The notes: generated by a model from the letters alone, not told the origin. Positions 8,247 through 19,507 are shown, counted from the stretch's first letter. The stretch: 64,000 bases of DNA from Chryseobacterium capnotolerans (GCF_021278965.1 NZ_CP065589.1:1555001-1619000); one strand, 5' to 3'. Numbers and translations are program-made.

Positions 8247-8280
8247 ACTGGGTTTCTGAATATCAGAAGCTCAGTTTTTT
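8247..8280 (+). terminator. intrinsic terminator after the aldo/keto reductase gene
   Basis: A 13-bp stem (8247-8259 and 8263-8275, two G-T pairs) with a three-base loop and a T run. Confidence 0.75.
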
Positions 8281-8373
8281 CTATAAAATATATTGCACTT
8301 GTTAGTATAAAACATTTCCATCTCAGGAGATGTTATTTTAGTTATAATAAATGCAGAAACACCATCATAAATT

Positions 8374-9366
8374 ATGAATAGAAGAGAACTATTGAAAAGC
8401 GGATTGCTGGTAGGAACATTAAGTCTTGTTCCTTTTTCAAATGTATTGGCAGGAACAAACATCGTCCCGGAAAAAGCAGAAGATGATCTTTCTGGTTTTA
8501 AAAAGATTAAACTTGGAGAATTAGAGCTGTTTATCCTTACAGACGGATATATCCATGAAGAAAACCTGAATTCATTTTCGCCAAGAGGAAATGTTTCTGA
8601 ATTAAAAACCATCCTTAAAGACAATTTCAGGGCTGATAATTATATTGATATGGCAATTAATGTCCTGCTTGTTAAAACAAAAGAAAAACTGATCCTGATG
8701 GATACAGGGATGGGAATGTTTGCTGATGAAAGAACCGGGTTTTTATTAAAAAGTCTTCAGAAAGCAGGGTTCTCAGCCAACGAAATTACTGATGTTTTCT
8801 TGTCTCATGCCCATCCGGATCATATGGGTGGAGTGGTAGATAAGCAGAATAAGCTTGTTTTCCCCAATGCTGCTATTTTTATTTCGAAAATAGAACATGA
8901 TTTTTGGATGAATGCTTCCATTAACGATTTTAATAACAGTGCCTTGAAAGCCCATCCCGAAATGCTCACCCAAATTATCCCGGCCCTTCAGAATATATTG
9001 AAAGCGATTCAGCCAAAATTGAAATTTTATGATTTAAACAAGACGTTGTATAATCATTTCAGTTTTCAGTTAGCTCCAGGGCATACTCCCGGTTTAACAG
9101 TCACTACCATATCTTCAGGGAATGAAAAACTAATGTATGTGGCTGATCTTATTCATTCAGATGTCATTCTTTTCCCTCATCCTGATTGGGGCTTTTCAGG
9201 AGATACGGATCTGGATATTGCTGCTGCCTCCAGAAAGAAGTTTCTCAAGCAGCTGGCAGATACAAAAACCAGAGCATTTGCTTCTCATTTGCCATGGCCT
9301 GGGCTGGGTTTTACAAAGATAAAAGCTCCGGCATTTGAATGGATCCCGGAGATCTTTATGAACTGA
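8374..9366 (+). CDS. exported MBL fold metallo-hydrolase
   Basis: A 330-residue protein starting MNRRELLKSG, with a hydrophobic stretch and a cleavage-like VLA near residue 26. This gives a signal peptide with a Tat-like Arg pair. The metallo-beta-lactamase core shows the ligand motif HAHPDH at 145-150, GHTPG later and an Asp in VADLIHSD. This is the layout of lactonase-like or glyoxalase II-like enzymes; the substrate is not known. It follows the AraC and aldo/keto reductase genes in the same direction. Confidence 0.87.
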   Translation: MNRRELLKSGLLVGTLSLVPFSNVLAGTNIVPEKAEDDLSGFKKIKLGELELFILTDGYIHEENLNSFSPRGNVSELKTILKDNFRADNYIDMAINVLLVKTKEKLILMDTGMGMFADERTGFLLKSLQKAGFSANEITDVFLSHAHPDHMGGVVDKQNKLVFPNAAIFISKIEHDFWMNASINDFNNSALKAHPEMLTQIIPALQNILKAIQPKLKFYDLNKTLYNHFSFQLAPGHTPGLTVTTISSGNEKLMYVADLIHSDVILFPHPDWGFSGDTDLDIAAASRKKFLKQLADTKTRAFASHLPWPGLGFTKIKAPAFEWIPEIFMN

Positions 9367-9470
9367 GACAGTAAAGATCAGCCAGCAGAGAATAGGAAAA
9401 TATCCACTAAAATGAATAAAGTATAAAGACAAAATCTAATGTTTATTCGTCTTCATTAGTAAAAATGCGG

Positions 9471-9524
9471 TGATATTCCACTGCTCTGGAGGGGGACCAG
9501 ATTTTTAATCTGACGGGGTGGTTA
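9471..9524. repeat. dispersed repeat family B, copy 1
   Basis: A TTCCACTGCTCTGGAGGGGG segment followed by ATCTGACGGGGTGGTT. It is clearly related to 19508-19562, and its outer ends form an imperfect inverted repeat. It abuts a family A copy. Confidence 0.7.
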
Positions 9525-9596
9525 TTCAATAAGAGCGGGCTTTAGCCCGCTCTCACTATAAATCAATATTCATCTGGCTTTAGCCGAAGCCTAAAT
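9521..9596. repeat. dispersed repeat family A, copy 2
   Basis: Hairpin GAGCGGGCTTTAGCCCGCTC followed by CATCTGGCTTTAGCCGAAGC and CCTAAA. It is the most symmetrical of the three copies in the window. Only repeats are seen in the 280-bp gap that holds it. Confidence 0.8.
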
Positions 9597-9646
9597 ATAA
9601 ATTGTCCAAATTTTCAAAATACCATTCTTAGTTTGTTGAAGAGCTT

Positions 9647-11814
9647 CTAGAAATTATATTTCAAATTAAATCCTGTAAAAAAATAAGCCTTACTCGATCC
9701 CGGATTCACATCCGTATAAATAGCTGCATTATTATACTGGTTATCTTTATCAGAATCATTAATACTGTTTCCGTAGAAAAGGAAGGTATAATTGATCTGG
9801 CTGGTTAGGTTGTTTCCGGCTACAAATACATCCAGATCCCATTGATTAAAGCTATGTTTATATCCAATTTTGGAATTTAAAAGTCCAAAGCTCTTTACTT
9901 TATTGGTATTGGTGAAATCAGTATAAACACTGCCCATATAATTATAAGTATTCTGCCAATATAATCCGATTTGAGTATCAAAATCTAATCCTATAGATAC
10001 CTTAGTTTTAGGAACCCCCACCACATTGGCTTTATCCCCGTTTTCTTTAAAATAAGTAGAGTATTTAAAATCATTATAGGTATAGCTTACAAAAGGCTGA
10101 ATTCTGGAAATAAACAGGTTTTTAGGTTGATAAGAATAGCCTATGCTCATTTCCAGGCCTTTGTTTTTCTGTTCTCCTGTGTTTGCCCAGTAGGTATAAG
10201 GTGTCTGTTCCGGATTAGACATTCTTCCGCCTAACTGAGTAAGCTTATCTTTAATATTAATGCTGAATAAGGAGAACTGATAATCAATAGAAGTATCATC
10301 TATCAGTCCCTGGATACTGAAATCCCACATTTTTGCTCTTTCTGCAACAAGATTATCATTAGTTACATTTAGCCCGGTAATAAAGGCTGTAACAGAAGTA
10401 GGAGCGTTATAGCCTTCACTATAACTAAGGTTGAAGATCTGGTTGTTCCAGGTTTTCTGTAAAGCAAAATGAGGACTTGCCACTGCACTGAACTTCTTGT
10501 CAAACGACAAATCTTTATTGTAAAGATCCTTACCATTCACAACAAACAAGCCTGGAAGTGCCAGGAGATCCTTCCTTTTATAATTAAGCTGGTTGATACT
10601 CACTCCTGCAAGGAACATTAAATCCCAAGGTTTATATGTGATTTTCTCAACTGCAAAATAATTAGATTGATTGTTGGTATTATTGAAGTAGGAACCATCA
10701 TACAAGGGTCTCAGGACAGGTTCCTCTGTAATTTTTACACTTTTATAGCGATAATTGGTAATGGTAGATTGAGATTGCTGAATTTCAACACCAAATTCCG
10801 TCTGGCTTCTGAAATGCTCCCACTCCTTATTGAATTCAAATACAGATCTGAGCCCATAATTGGAAAAAGAAGACGTCTCATTCGCTCCGGCAGCAATTCT
10901 TTCACCTGTTGTACCGGTGTAGAAAATAGTAGTGTTATTCTTAAAATTAGGCGTTATTTTCCATAAATGGCCAATTCCAACCCTTGAAGTAACAAATTTT
11001 GTTTTCGCTCCACGTCTGATGTAGGCAAAATTACCATTATCAATTCCATTATAGTAATCATCATAGGAAATCTGGCCGGAAACCTGTTCAAGTGAATTGC
11101 TATGAGTCGCTAATAAGGTTATTTTCTGATTGGAATTAAGTTTAAACTCCCCATTGATATTGTAAAAGTTTTTAATGCTTTTTCCGTGAGGGCGGTATCC
11201 GTCACTTCCAATATGCCCATAATTGGCAGTAATGGAATGAGTATCTCCTACACTTGTTGCAGAAGTTGAGCTTTGAAATAATCCGAAAGATCCGGTCATA
11301 AACTGTTCCGAAACAGAATTCCCTTTTTGCTTTCAGGCTGCATATAGAGCCTTACTGCTCCTCCCGAACCGCCACCATATAACGTGGCTGCAGGTCCTTT
11401 GATTACTTCTATACGGTTTACCAATCCAAAATTGACATCATCCAGAACGGTAACCCCATCAGCTCCGGTGAGCGGAATGTTGTTAAGATACATTTTGATC
11501 CCCCAATTGTTGAATTTCTGATCATTTCCATATCCTCGTATAACAATTCTCTGACCTCCCAGCTGGGTTCTTTTTTCTACCTGAACCCCGGCCATGGTAT
11601 TAAGGCTTTGTTCTATAAACGCTGGATTATTTCGATTGATTTCATATTCGGAGATCAGTTCTGTAGATTGTGCATGTTTTTTAAACTCTTCTCTTTCTTT
11701 GATCACTTTTGATCTGGCATGGATGTTTACTTCATCAATATGATTTTCATTTTCCTGAGCATTAGCAAAAGCGATGGTTGATAAAGAAAAAGCAAGAATG
11801 TAGATTTTTTTCAT
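9647..11814 (-). pseudogene. TonB-dependent receptor, split by a single-base frameshift
   Basis: Two adjoining minus-strand frames together form one outer-membrane receptor of about 722 residues. The first (11296-11814) has a signal peptide ending ANA and the plug domain with GGQRIVIRGYGND and VIKGPAATLYGGGSGG. The second (9647-11299) is the beta-barrel, ending in the C-terminal Phe that such barrels need. The frames join cleanly if one base is added at the C3T5 tract 11321-11328 (A5G3 on the coding strand). The family imports siderophores or other ligands with TonB energy; the ligand is unknown. One missing base in a homopolymer points to a sequencing error as much as to a true mutation. Confidence 0.88.
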
Positions 11815-11833
11815 TAAGACAGTCTGTTTTTTA

Positions 11834-11841
11834 CAAACATA
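11834..11841 (-). promoter_or_regulatory. TAnnTTTG promoter of the TonB receptor gene
   Basis: TATGTTTG on the minus strand, 20 bases upstream of the ATG at 11814. Confidence 0.5.
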
Positions 11842-11972
11842 TTGAAAAAATGGAGAAAATAAAATGAATGTTGTTTTATTTTTGATATTTAGAGAGGGTA
11901 TTGATAATATATAGGCTGTATGTTGATGGATTTTATTTAAAATTGCCTATTGGTTTACGTTGTATTCAATAA

Positions 11973-11999
11973 AAAAGCCCTCTTTAAAAGGGAGCTTTT
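11973..11999 (-). terminator. terminator of the small lipoprotein gene
   Basis: A stem with one mismatch (AAAAGC...GCTTTT outer arms), with a T run on the minus strand directly after the stop at 12007. Confidence 0.65.
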
Positions 12000-12006
12000 G
12001 TTGATA

Positions 12007-12501
12007 TTATTCAGCTTTTTCAAATTCAAAAGGAATCTTCATTTTTTCATTAGAAATCATAGCTTTTAATTTTTTGCCTTCTGATGAATATTGAATTCGT
12101 TTCGGAAAATCCAAAGAATCATTGATGCATATAAATTCATTATTTTTTAATTCAGTCATTTTGAATTTAACGAATTGTTTTTCTGCTGGGGTTTTAACGA
12201 GTAGATTCCATTGTCCGCTGCTATTAACAAGCTTCATTGTTTCCTTGCTGATGGTGTCTCCTTTTTGTAGGGTAAATCCAATTCCCGAATATTCTGTTGG
12301 GCTTATTTTGTTCCAGTTTTCAAAAGTTTCTTTTCCTGCTTTTTCATTTGATCTTTTCCATTTTCCGGTTAACCAATCAAAATTGACAGGAGTTTCTTTT
12401 TCTGGTGTGATTTCTTTAGTTCCACTTTGGTCCTTGTTTGTATTTTGTTTACAGGATACAATAAATAGGGCCGTTAATAAAAGAAAGAGTGAGTTTTTCA
12501 T
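12007..12501 (-). CDS. small lipoprotein, possible DUF6265-like
   Basis: The frame extends to 12540, but the Met at 12501 directly precedes a lipoprotein signal (FIVSC, Cys17), so I place the start there (164 residues). After a Thr/Lys-rich linker the domain opens with FDWLTGKWKRSNEKAG, a beginning shared with small lipocalin-like Bacteroidota proteins of the DUF6265 type; this family assignment is tentative. Expected location is the envelope. It stands alone between the TonB receptor and icd, with a terminator on each side. Confidence 0.65.
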   Translation of the reverse strand: MKNSLFLLLTALFIVSCKQNTNKDQSGTKEITPEKETPVNFDWLTGKWKRSNEKAGKETFENWNKISPTEYSGIGFTLQKGDTISKETMKLVNSSGQWNLLVKTPAEKQFVKFKMTELKNNEFICINDSLDFPKRIQYSSEGKKLKAMISNEKMKIPFEFEKAE

Positions 12502-12567
12502 AATAATTAGTTTTATTTTGGTAAATATAGAAAAAATCACAAACAGAGGGTGTTATGTTGATAAAAT

Positions 12568-12596
12568 CAAAAACCTCGCAATTTGCGAGGTTTTTG
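12568..12596. terminator. terminator between icd and the lipoprotein gene
   Basis: Near-perfect palindrome CAAAAACCTCGCAA / TTGCGAGGTTTTTG, 24 bases after the icd stop on the minus strand. Confidence 0.85.
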
Positions 12597-12620
12597 TATG
12601 ATTAACTGAATCTTTACAAA

Positions 12621-14861
<2,241 letters not shown>

Positions 14862-14872
14862 TTAAAGTCCCA

Positions 14873-14880
14873 CAAATTTA
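14873..14880 (-). promoter_or_regulatory. TAnnTTTG promoter of icd
   Basis: TAAATTTG on the minus strand, 35 bases upstream of the icd start. Confidence 0.55.
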
Positions 14881-15133
14881 CTAAATATGATTGTTTTTTT
14901 TAGGGAATTTTTAAATAAAAAAGAAGCAAAAAAGTTCTTTTGATTTTTTATATCTGAACAATTGTGTATTCTCCGGTTCCGTGAAAATTGATATTAAACT
15001 CAACTTTAAAGTTTTTAAGACCTGAAGTGATATTGGAAATCACTTAAAAAACTGATGGCCAGATTACAGTATTTTTATTTTCACTTTAAGATTAATTTAA
15101 CCTTATATTTCACATAGAAATTTTCTTTTTGAT

Positions 15134-15141
15134 TAAATTTG
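15134..15141 (+). promoter_or_regulatory. TAnnTTTG promoter of tpx
   Basis: TAAATTTG, ending 22 bases before the tpx ATG. Confidence 0.55.
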
Positions 15142-15163
15142 AAAAACTAAAAAAATAAATATT

Positions 15164-15667
15164 ATGTCAACGACAATCACTTTGAAAGGAAACGAAGTAC
15201 ACACAATAGGAACATTACCAGCTGTAGGAACTACTGTTAAAGATTTTGCATTGGTAGATTCAGGATTAGCAGTAAAGACTCTTGAAACTTTTGAAGGAAA
15301 GAAAAAAGTATTCAATATCTTCCCAAGTATTGATACGCCAACTTGTGCTGCTTCCAGCAGAAAATTTAATGAAGAAGCTTCAAAACTTGAAAATACAGTG
15401 GTAATCAACGTTTCTAAAGATCTTCCGTTTGCATTAGGAAGATTCTGTGCAGCAGAAGGATTGAACAATGTTGAGACCCTTTCAGACTTCAGAAGCAGCT
15501 TTGGTGATGATTATGAAGTAACGATTACAGATTCTCCATTAAAAGGCCTTCTAAGCCGTGCGGTAATTGTTACAGACGAAAACAATAAAGTGGTTTACAC
15601 TGAGCAGGTTTCAGAAATTGCTGACGAACCTAACTATGATGCAGCGCTTGCAGCATTAAACAATTAG
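15164..15667 (+). CDS. tpx: thiol peroxidase (atypical 2-Cys peroxiredoxin)
   Basis: A 167-residue Tpx. The peroxidatic Cys61 sits in FPSIDTPTCAASSRKFNEE and the resolving Cys95 in LGRFCAAEG, matching the spacing of the E. coli enzyme. It reduces hydroperoxides with electrons from thioredoxin. Length and both cysteines are complete. It is monocistronic, with its own promoter and terminator, and placed divergently from icd. Confidence 0.97.
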   Translation: MSTTITLKGNEVHTIGTLPAVGTTVKDFALVDSGLAVKTLETFEGKKKVFNIFPSIDTPTCAASSRKFNEEASKLENTVVINVSKDLPFALGRFCAAEGLNNVETLSDFRSSFGDDYEVTITDSPLKGLLSRAVIVTDENNKVVYTEQVSEIADEPNYDAALAALNN

Positions 15668-15685
15668 TAGAAATAATCTTTATAG

Positions 15686-15721
15686 AAAGCCTTGTGAAAT
15701 TGATTTTGCAAGGCTTTTTTT
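15686..15721 (+). terminator. intrinsic terminator of tpx
   Basis: Stem AAAGCCTTG / CAAGGCTTT followed by a T run. Confidence 0.85.
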
Positions 15722-15742
15722 GAATCTAAAATACACAATAAT

Positions 15743-16318
15743 ATGATGTCAGATCATTATGAAAAATATGGAGAACTTTTTCAGGTAGATCAGGAGCATT
15801 TTGATGAGTTTTATGCCCTCCTTAAAGATACCCAGCTTTTAAAATCAGATTTCTTTCTGAAGCAGGGTGACAAATGCAAATACCTGGGATTTATCAAGAA
15901 AGGAACAATAAGATGCTTTTATATCAATGATCAGGGTAGAGAGATTAACTTTGGATTCTATTTTGAAAATGAGTTCTTTACCGATTACGAAAGCATACTT
16001 TGTGATACTGTATCCAATATGAACATTCAGGCATTGGAAAATTGTGAGATCTTATTGTTGAGTAAGGAGCATTTGCAGGCATTATATCAGAAAGAAGCCT
16101 ATTGGCAGAAATTTGGGCGGGTGATGAGTGAGAAAATTTACTTGGATGCCAAAAAAAGGATTGATGATTTGATATGCCTATCTCCGGAAAACAGGTATCT
16201 GAACCTTTTAAAAAAACAACCTCTTCTTTTCCAGAAAATAGCACAGAAACATATTGCGAGTTATCTGGGCGTTACAGAACAATCATTAAGCAGAATCCGG
16301 AGTAGGATCGTAAATTAA
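15743..16318 (+). CDS. Crp/Fnr family transcriptional regulator
   Basis: A 191-residue regulator with an N-terminal cyclic-nucleotide-binding-like jelly roll (about 15-125, including FFLKQGDKCKYLGFIKKG) and a short C-terminal helix-turn-helix (about 145-190) with IAQKHIASYLGVTEQSLSRI. No Fe-S cysteine cluster typical of Fnr and no complete cAMP-binding signature are seen, so the ligand is unknown. The same short type is encoded again at 19727. It probably controls the alpha/beta hydrolase that begins 67 bases downstream. Confidence 0.87.
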   Translation: MMSDHYEKYGELFQVDQEHFDEFYALLKDTQLLKSDFFLKQGDKCKYLGFIKKGTIRCFYINDQGREINFGFYFENEFFTDYESILCDTVSNMNIQALENCEILLLSKEHLQALYQKEAYWQKFGRVMSEKIYLDAKKRIDDLICLSPENRYLNLLKKQPLLFQKIAQKHIASYLGVTEQSLSRIRSRIVN

Positions 16319-16385
16319 CTTAAGTTAACGTCCTGTGATATTTTAGGGTGTAGCTTTACATTATTAAAATTTAATACTTATCATT

Positions 16386-17075
16386 ATGGAACAGAAAGAT
16401 TTAACCATTATTTTGGTACACGGAGCTTGGGGAGATGGATCTCACTGGCAGTACATTATTCCTTCCCTGGTAAAAGCAGGGTATAAAGTAAGAAGCGTTC
16501 AGAATCCTCTTACTTCTTTGCAGGACGATATTGATAAAACAAAAGATCTTATTGATGCCCAGGAAGGGAAAGTTCTGTTAGTAGGGCATTCTTATGGTGG
16601 AGCGGTTATTTCAGGAGCCGGAAACCATGATAAAGTAGCTGGATTGGTTTATATTGCTGCCTTTGCACCAGATGCAGGTGATAGTTTGGGCTCTCTTTTA
16701 GGAAGAAGAGAATCTCCGGGTGGAGCAAGCATTTATCCAGATAATAAAGGGTTTTTATGGATCAAATATGATGAATTTAAATCCGCATTCAGTCAGGATC
16801 TGGATGATGAAAAAGCGTTGGTAATGGCATTGTCTCAAAAACCTATTCATGGGCAGTGTTTCGGAGATGTTGCAGGAGAACCGGCATGGAAAACAAAACC
16901 AAGCTGGTACCAGATTTCATCCGATGACCGTATGATTCCGGCGGAAACAGAAAAAGAAATGGCGGAACGTATGCAGCCTAAAAAAATAATCACATTGGAT
17001 GCCGGGCATGCTTCATTGGCTTCACATCCAAAAGAAGTTACACAACTGATTTTGGAAGCCGCATCTTCTCTTTAA
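16386..17075 (+). CDS. alpha/beta hydrolase
   Basis: A 229-residue single-domain alpha/beta hydrolase with the oxyanion segment VHGAWGDGSHW (11-21), nucleophile elbow GHSYGG with Ser69, and the late DAGHASLASHP carrying the likely catalytic His. Small stand-alone hydrolases with this HGAW opening are esterase or signalling-related enzymes of unknown substrate. It follows a Crp/Fnr regulator in the same direction and is closed by a terminator hairpin. Confidence 0.9.
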   Translation: MEQKDLTIILVHGAWGDGSHWQYIIPSLVKAGYKVRSVQNPLTSLQDDIDKTKDLIDAQEGKVLLVGHSYGGAVISGAGNHDKVAGLVYIAAFAPDAGDSLGSLLGRRESPGGASIYPDNKGFLWIKYDEFKSAFSQDLDDEKALVMALSQKPIHGQCFGDVAGEPAWKTKPSWYQISSDDRMIPAETEKEMAERMQPKKIITLDAGHASLASHPKEVTQLILEAASSL

Positions 17076-17100
17076 AATATAAATTAACAATAAAAACTGA

Positions 17101-17142
17101 AAAGGCTCTGGGGAATTTTAAGTATTTTCACAGAGCTTTTTT
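17101..17142 (+). terminator. terminator of the alpha/beta hydrolase gene
   Basis: GCTCTG / CAGAGC stem with A-rich left flank and T-rich right flank. Confidence 0.65.
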
Positions 17143-17159
17143 ATGAATAAAGATCAAAC

Positions 17160-17507
17160 ATGGTAAAAAGAATTGTAGCTAATATAAAAACAGAGGATCT
17201 TGCAAAAGGAAACCTCTTTTATCAGGATATTTTAGAACTTGATATTTTGATGGATCATGGCTGGATTAAAACACTCGGTACTGATGAGAAAGCGACTGTT
17301 CAGATCAGCTTTGCCCAACAGGGAGGGAATGAAACAGAAGTTCCTGATTTGTCAATAGAAGTTGATAACATTGAGGAAATTTATGATAAAATGAAAAAAG
17401 CAGGTTTTAAAATTGTTTATGATATTACAAATGAAGATTGGGGAGTGCGCCGCTTTTTTGTAAAAGATCCATTCGGAAAAGTAATTAATATCTTATCCCA
17501 TCAATAA
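17160..17507 (+). CDS. VOC (glyoxalase/dioxygenase fold) family protein
   Basis: A 115-residue single-unit vicinal-oxygen-chelate protein: N-terminal beta-alpha unit IKTEDLAKGNLFYQDILELD and C-terminal unit ending RRFFVKDPFGKVINIL. It would act as a dimer. The usual metal ligands of glyoxalase I (His and Glu) are not clearly all present, so it may bind or sequester a compound rather than catalyse a reaction. It is the first of several VOC genes in this cluster. Confidence 0.85.
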   Translation: MVKRIVANIKTEDLAKGNLFYQDILELDILMDHGWIKTLGTDEKATVQISFAQQGGNETEVPDLSIEVDNIEEIYDKMKKAGFKIVYDITNEDWGVRRFFVKDPFGKVINILSHQ

Positions 17508-17520
17508 AAATGCTGTGTAA

Positions 17521-17594
17521 TTCAATAGGAGCGGACTTCAGTCCGCTTGCGTAAAAATAGAAATTATCATCTGGTTTTAGCTAAAACCTAAAAA
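17521..17594. repeat. dispersed repeat family A, copy 3
   Basis: Hairpin GAGCGGACTTCAGTCCGCTT followed by ATCTGGTTTTAGCTAAAACC and CTAAA. Paired base changes (GGAC/GTCC against GGGC/GCCC in copy 2) keep the stem, which suggests that structure is maintained. Confidence 0.8.
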
Positions 17595-17637
17595 TTAACC
17601 GTTCCAATTTCAGAAATCTATATATCCCTGATTTATT

Positions 17638-18042
17638 ATGAAAGCAGACCAAATTATCCCAGTACTCAGAATCTTTGATTACCAGAAAGCTCTTGAATTT
17701 TATGTTGATTGGCTAGGCTTTGAAATTGCCTGGGAACACCGTTTTGAAGAAAATATGCCTGCTTATATAGAGGTGAAAAAAGAAAATATTATTATTCATC
17801 TGACGGAGCATCATGGAGATGCAAGCCCTGGAAGCAGTATTTTTATTTGGGGAGAAGGCGTTGCAGAATATCATAAGGAACTTATTGATAAAAACTATAA
17901 ATACAACCGCCCTGGACTCGAAAAAACTTTCTATGATGCTGTTTCTTTTACTGTAAATGATCCTTTTGGAAATAAAATTATTTTCAATGAAAAATACGAT
18001 GAGAAAAAGCATGGAGATTTAAAATTTCACTCAATAGAATAA
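17638..18042 (+). CDS. glyoxalase superfamily protein, bleomycin-resistance-like
   Basis: A 134-residue VOC-fold protein with PVLRIFDYQKALEFYVDWLG at the start and SFTVNDPFGNKIIFNE at the end, the layout of bleomycin-binding (Ble/Shble-like) proteins that sequester drugs as dimers. Similarity to this branch is from motif reading and does not prove bleomycin resistance. It stands alone between a family A repeat and the DUF763 region. Confidence 0.82.
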   Translation: MKADQIIPVLRIFDYQKALEFYVDWLGFEIAWEHRFEENMPAYIEVKKENIIIHLTEHHGDASPGSSIFIWGEGVAEYHKELIDKNYKYNRPGLEKTFYDAVSFTVNDPFGNKIIFNEKYDEKKHGDLKFHSIE

Positions 18043-18052
18043 GAAATAATCT

Positions 18053-18180
18053 CTACTCAATCTTTTTAATTCTGTCCTGGTATTTACCTTTTAAAAACCC
18101 AATAAGTTTTTTAATGGTCTGAAATATAAGTAATCCTAATATCCATTCGGAAAATAAGGTTGATTGTGATCATCATCCAT
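18053..18180 (-). pseudogene. possible 42-residue membrane peptide with one missing base
   Basis: On the minus strand an ATG at 18180 opens with MDDDHNQP. After one extra base near CCTT the frame continues through WILGLLIFQTIKKLIGFL and KGKYQDRIKKIE to a stop at 18053. The hydrophobic helix with a basic tail looks protein-like, and the 128-base length becomes a whole number of codons with one added base, the same kind of defect as in seven larger genes here. It is divergent from the DUF763 gene. Without homologues this is only a candidate. Confidence 0.3.
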
Positions 18181-18195
18181 TTCGAATATTAAAAC

Positions 18196-18203
18196 TAACT
18201 TTG
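18196..18203 (+). promoter_or_regulatory. TAnnTTTG promoter of the DUF763 gene
   Basis: TAACTTTG ends 16 bases before the ATG at 18220. Confidence 0.55.
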
Positions 18204-18219
18204 TTCTACAAAATAAAAA

Positions 18220-19431
18220 ATGAAACGTTCAGGAACAGCAGATTTACCCCTTCACTATGGCAAAGTACCGCCATGGCTGTATGAACGTATGTCTATTCTG
18301 GGCCTATCTATTGTTGAAGCGATCCTGACGGATTATGGTAAAGATGAAGTACTTCGCAGATTAGCAGACCCGTTTTGGTTCCAAAGTTTTGGAGCCGTGA
18401 TGGGGATGGATTGGCATTCTTCAGGAATAACCACTTCAGTAATGGGCGCTTTGAAGCGTTCTATTAATCCTAATTCCCAATCATTGGGGCTTTATATTTG
18501 TGGTGGAAAAGGAAAGTTTTCCAGAGAGACTCCGTCAGAACTCATTCAGATTGCTGAAAAAACAGGTCTAAACGGACACGAGCTGGTAAGAGCCAGTAAA
18601 CTTTCAGCAAAGGTTGATAATACGGCTATTCAGGATGGGTATCAGTTGTATCTGCATAACTTTATCCTATCAGATAACGGAAATTGGAGCGTCATTCAAC
18701 AGGGAATGCATGAGTCTGACGGTACTGCAAGACGTTATCATTGGCATTCTGAAAATATAACTTCATTTGTAGAAGAACCTCATACGGGAATCAATGGGAT
18801 TTCAAGAGGACGTATTTTAAACCTTACAGATTCCGAAGCCGCTGAAAACAGAAAGGGAATTCTGGATATTTCCCATACGGATTCTATAGACGTCATGAAA
18901 GATTTTTCAAGGCTCATTCTCCCGGCTCATCATGATGTACAGGCTTCTGATGTAGATCTTAAGCGTCTGGGAGCACTTTTGTATATCACCCGTGAACAAC
19001 AGCCGCAGAATTTTGAAGATTTACTGATGCTGGAAGGAGTGGGACCAAGGACTATGCAATCGTTGGCGCTGGTAAGCGAGGTCATTCATGGAGCTCCTTC
19101 AAGATTTAGTGACCCTGCAAGGTTTTCCTTTGCGCATGGAGGAAAAGACGGACATCCATTCCCGGTTCCAATCAATGTATATGATGAAAGTATCACTATC
19201 CTCAGAAAAGGAATAGAAAAATCCAAACTTGGAAATTCAGATAAACTGAATACCTTAAATAAGCTTCATCAGATTGTAACCAAAGCTGAAAAAGATTTCA
19301 CTCCGGATTTTGATATCCAGGAAGTCATTGAAGAAGAACGTCAGAACTCATGGCGTTTTGGTGGGAAAACGGTGATGGGTGATGCCCAGAAACCTAGTCC
19401 TCCTAAAGCCATTCAGCTTTCTTTATTTTAA
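18220..19431 (+). CDS. DUF763 domain-containing protein with C-terminal beta-clamp-binding motif
   Basis: A 403-residue protein. Its opening RSGTADLPLHYGKVPPWL and the central blocks (HWHSENITSFVEEPHTGI, DFSRLILPAHHDV) are recognisable as DUF763, a family without assigned function. Two features point to DNA. A helix-hairpin-helix motif lies at about 265-285 (FEDLLMLEGVGPRTMQSLAL), and the last five residues before the stop are QLSLF, identical to the bacterial sliding-clamp (DnaN) binding consensus. A role in DNA repair or replication at the clamp is my inference. His-rich segments (HWHS, PAHHD, FAHGGKDGHPF) could hold a metal or active site. The gene is monocistronic. Confidence 0.88.
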   Translation: MKRSGTADLPLHYGKVPPWLYERMSILGLSIVEAILTDYGKDEVLRRLADPFWFQSFGAVMGMDWHSSGITTSVMGALKRSINPNSQSLGLYICGGKGKFSRETPSELIQIAEKTGLNGHELVRASKLSAKVDNTAIQDGYQLYLHNFILSDNGNWSVIQQGMHESDGTARRYHWHSENITSFVEEPHTGINGISRGRILNLTDSEAAENRKGILDISHTDSIDVMKDFSRLILPAHHDVQASDVDLKRLGALLYITREQQPQNFEDLLMLEGVGPRTMQSLALVSEVIHGAPSRFSDPARFSFAHGGKDGHPFPVPINVYDESITILRKGIEKSKLGNSDKLNTLNKLHQIVTKAEKDFTPDFDIQEVIEEERQNSWRFGGKTVMGDAQKPSPPKAIQLSLF

Positions 19432-19507
19432 AAAAAAGAGCAAGTCCAATTACTGAGAAATTCTATTTCAAATCTTAACTTTCCCTATAAAAACGATAAT
19501 ATGGGTA

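Noticed and set aside
9647..11814. Two separate genes for a plug protein and a barrel protein, translationally coupled by ATGA
   Set aside because: The alternative frame continues the plug sequence without a gap, and a single base restores a normal receptor. A natural split is much less likely.
12122..12601. A 159-residue plus-strand frame opposite the small lipoprotein gene
   Set aside because: It is an antisense shadow. The minus-strand frame has a lipoprotein signal and terminators, and the plus-strand product has no recognisable features.
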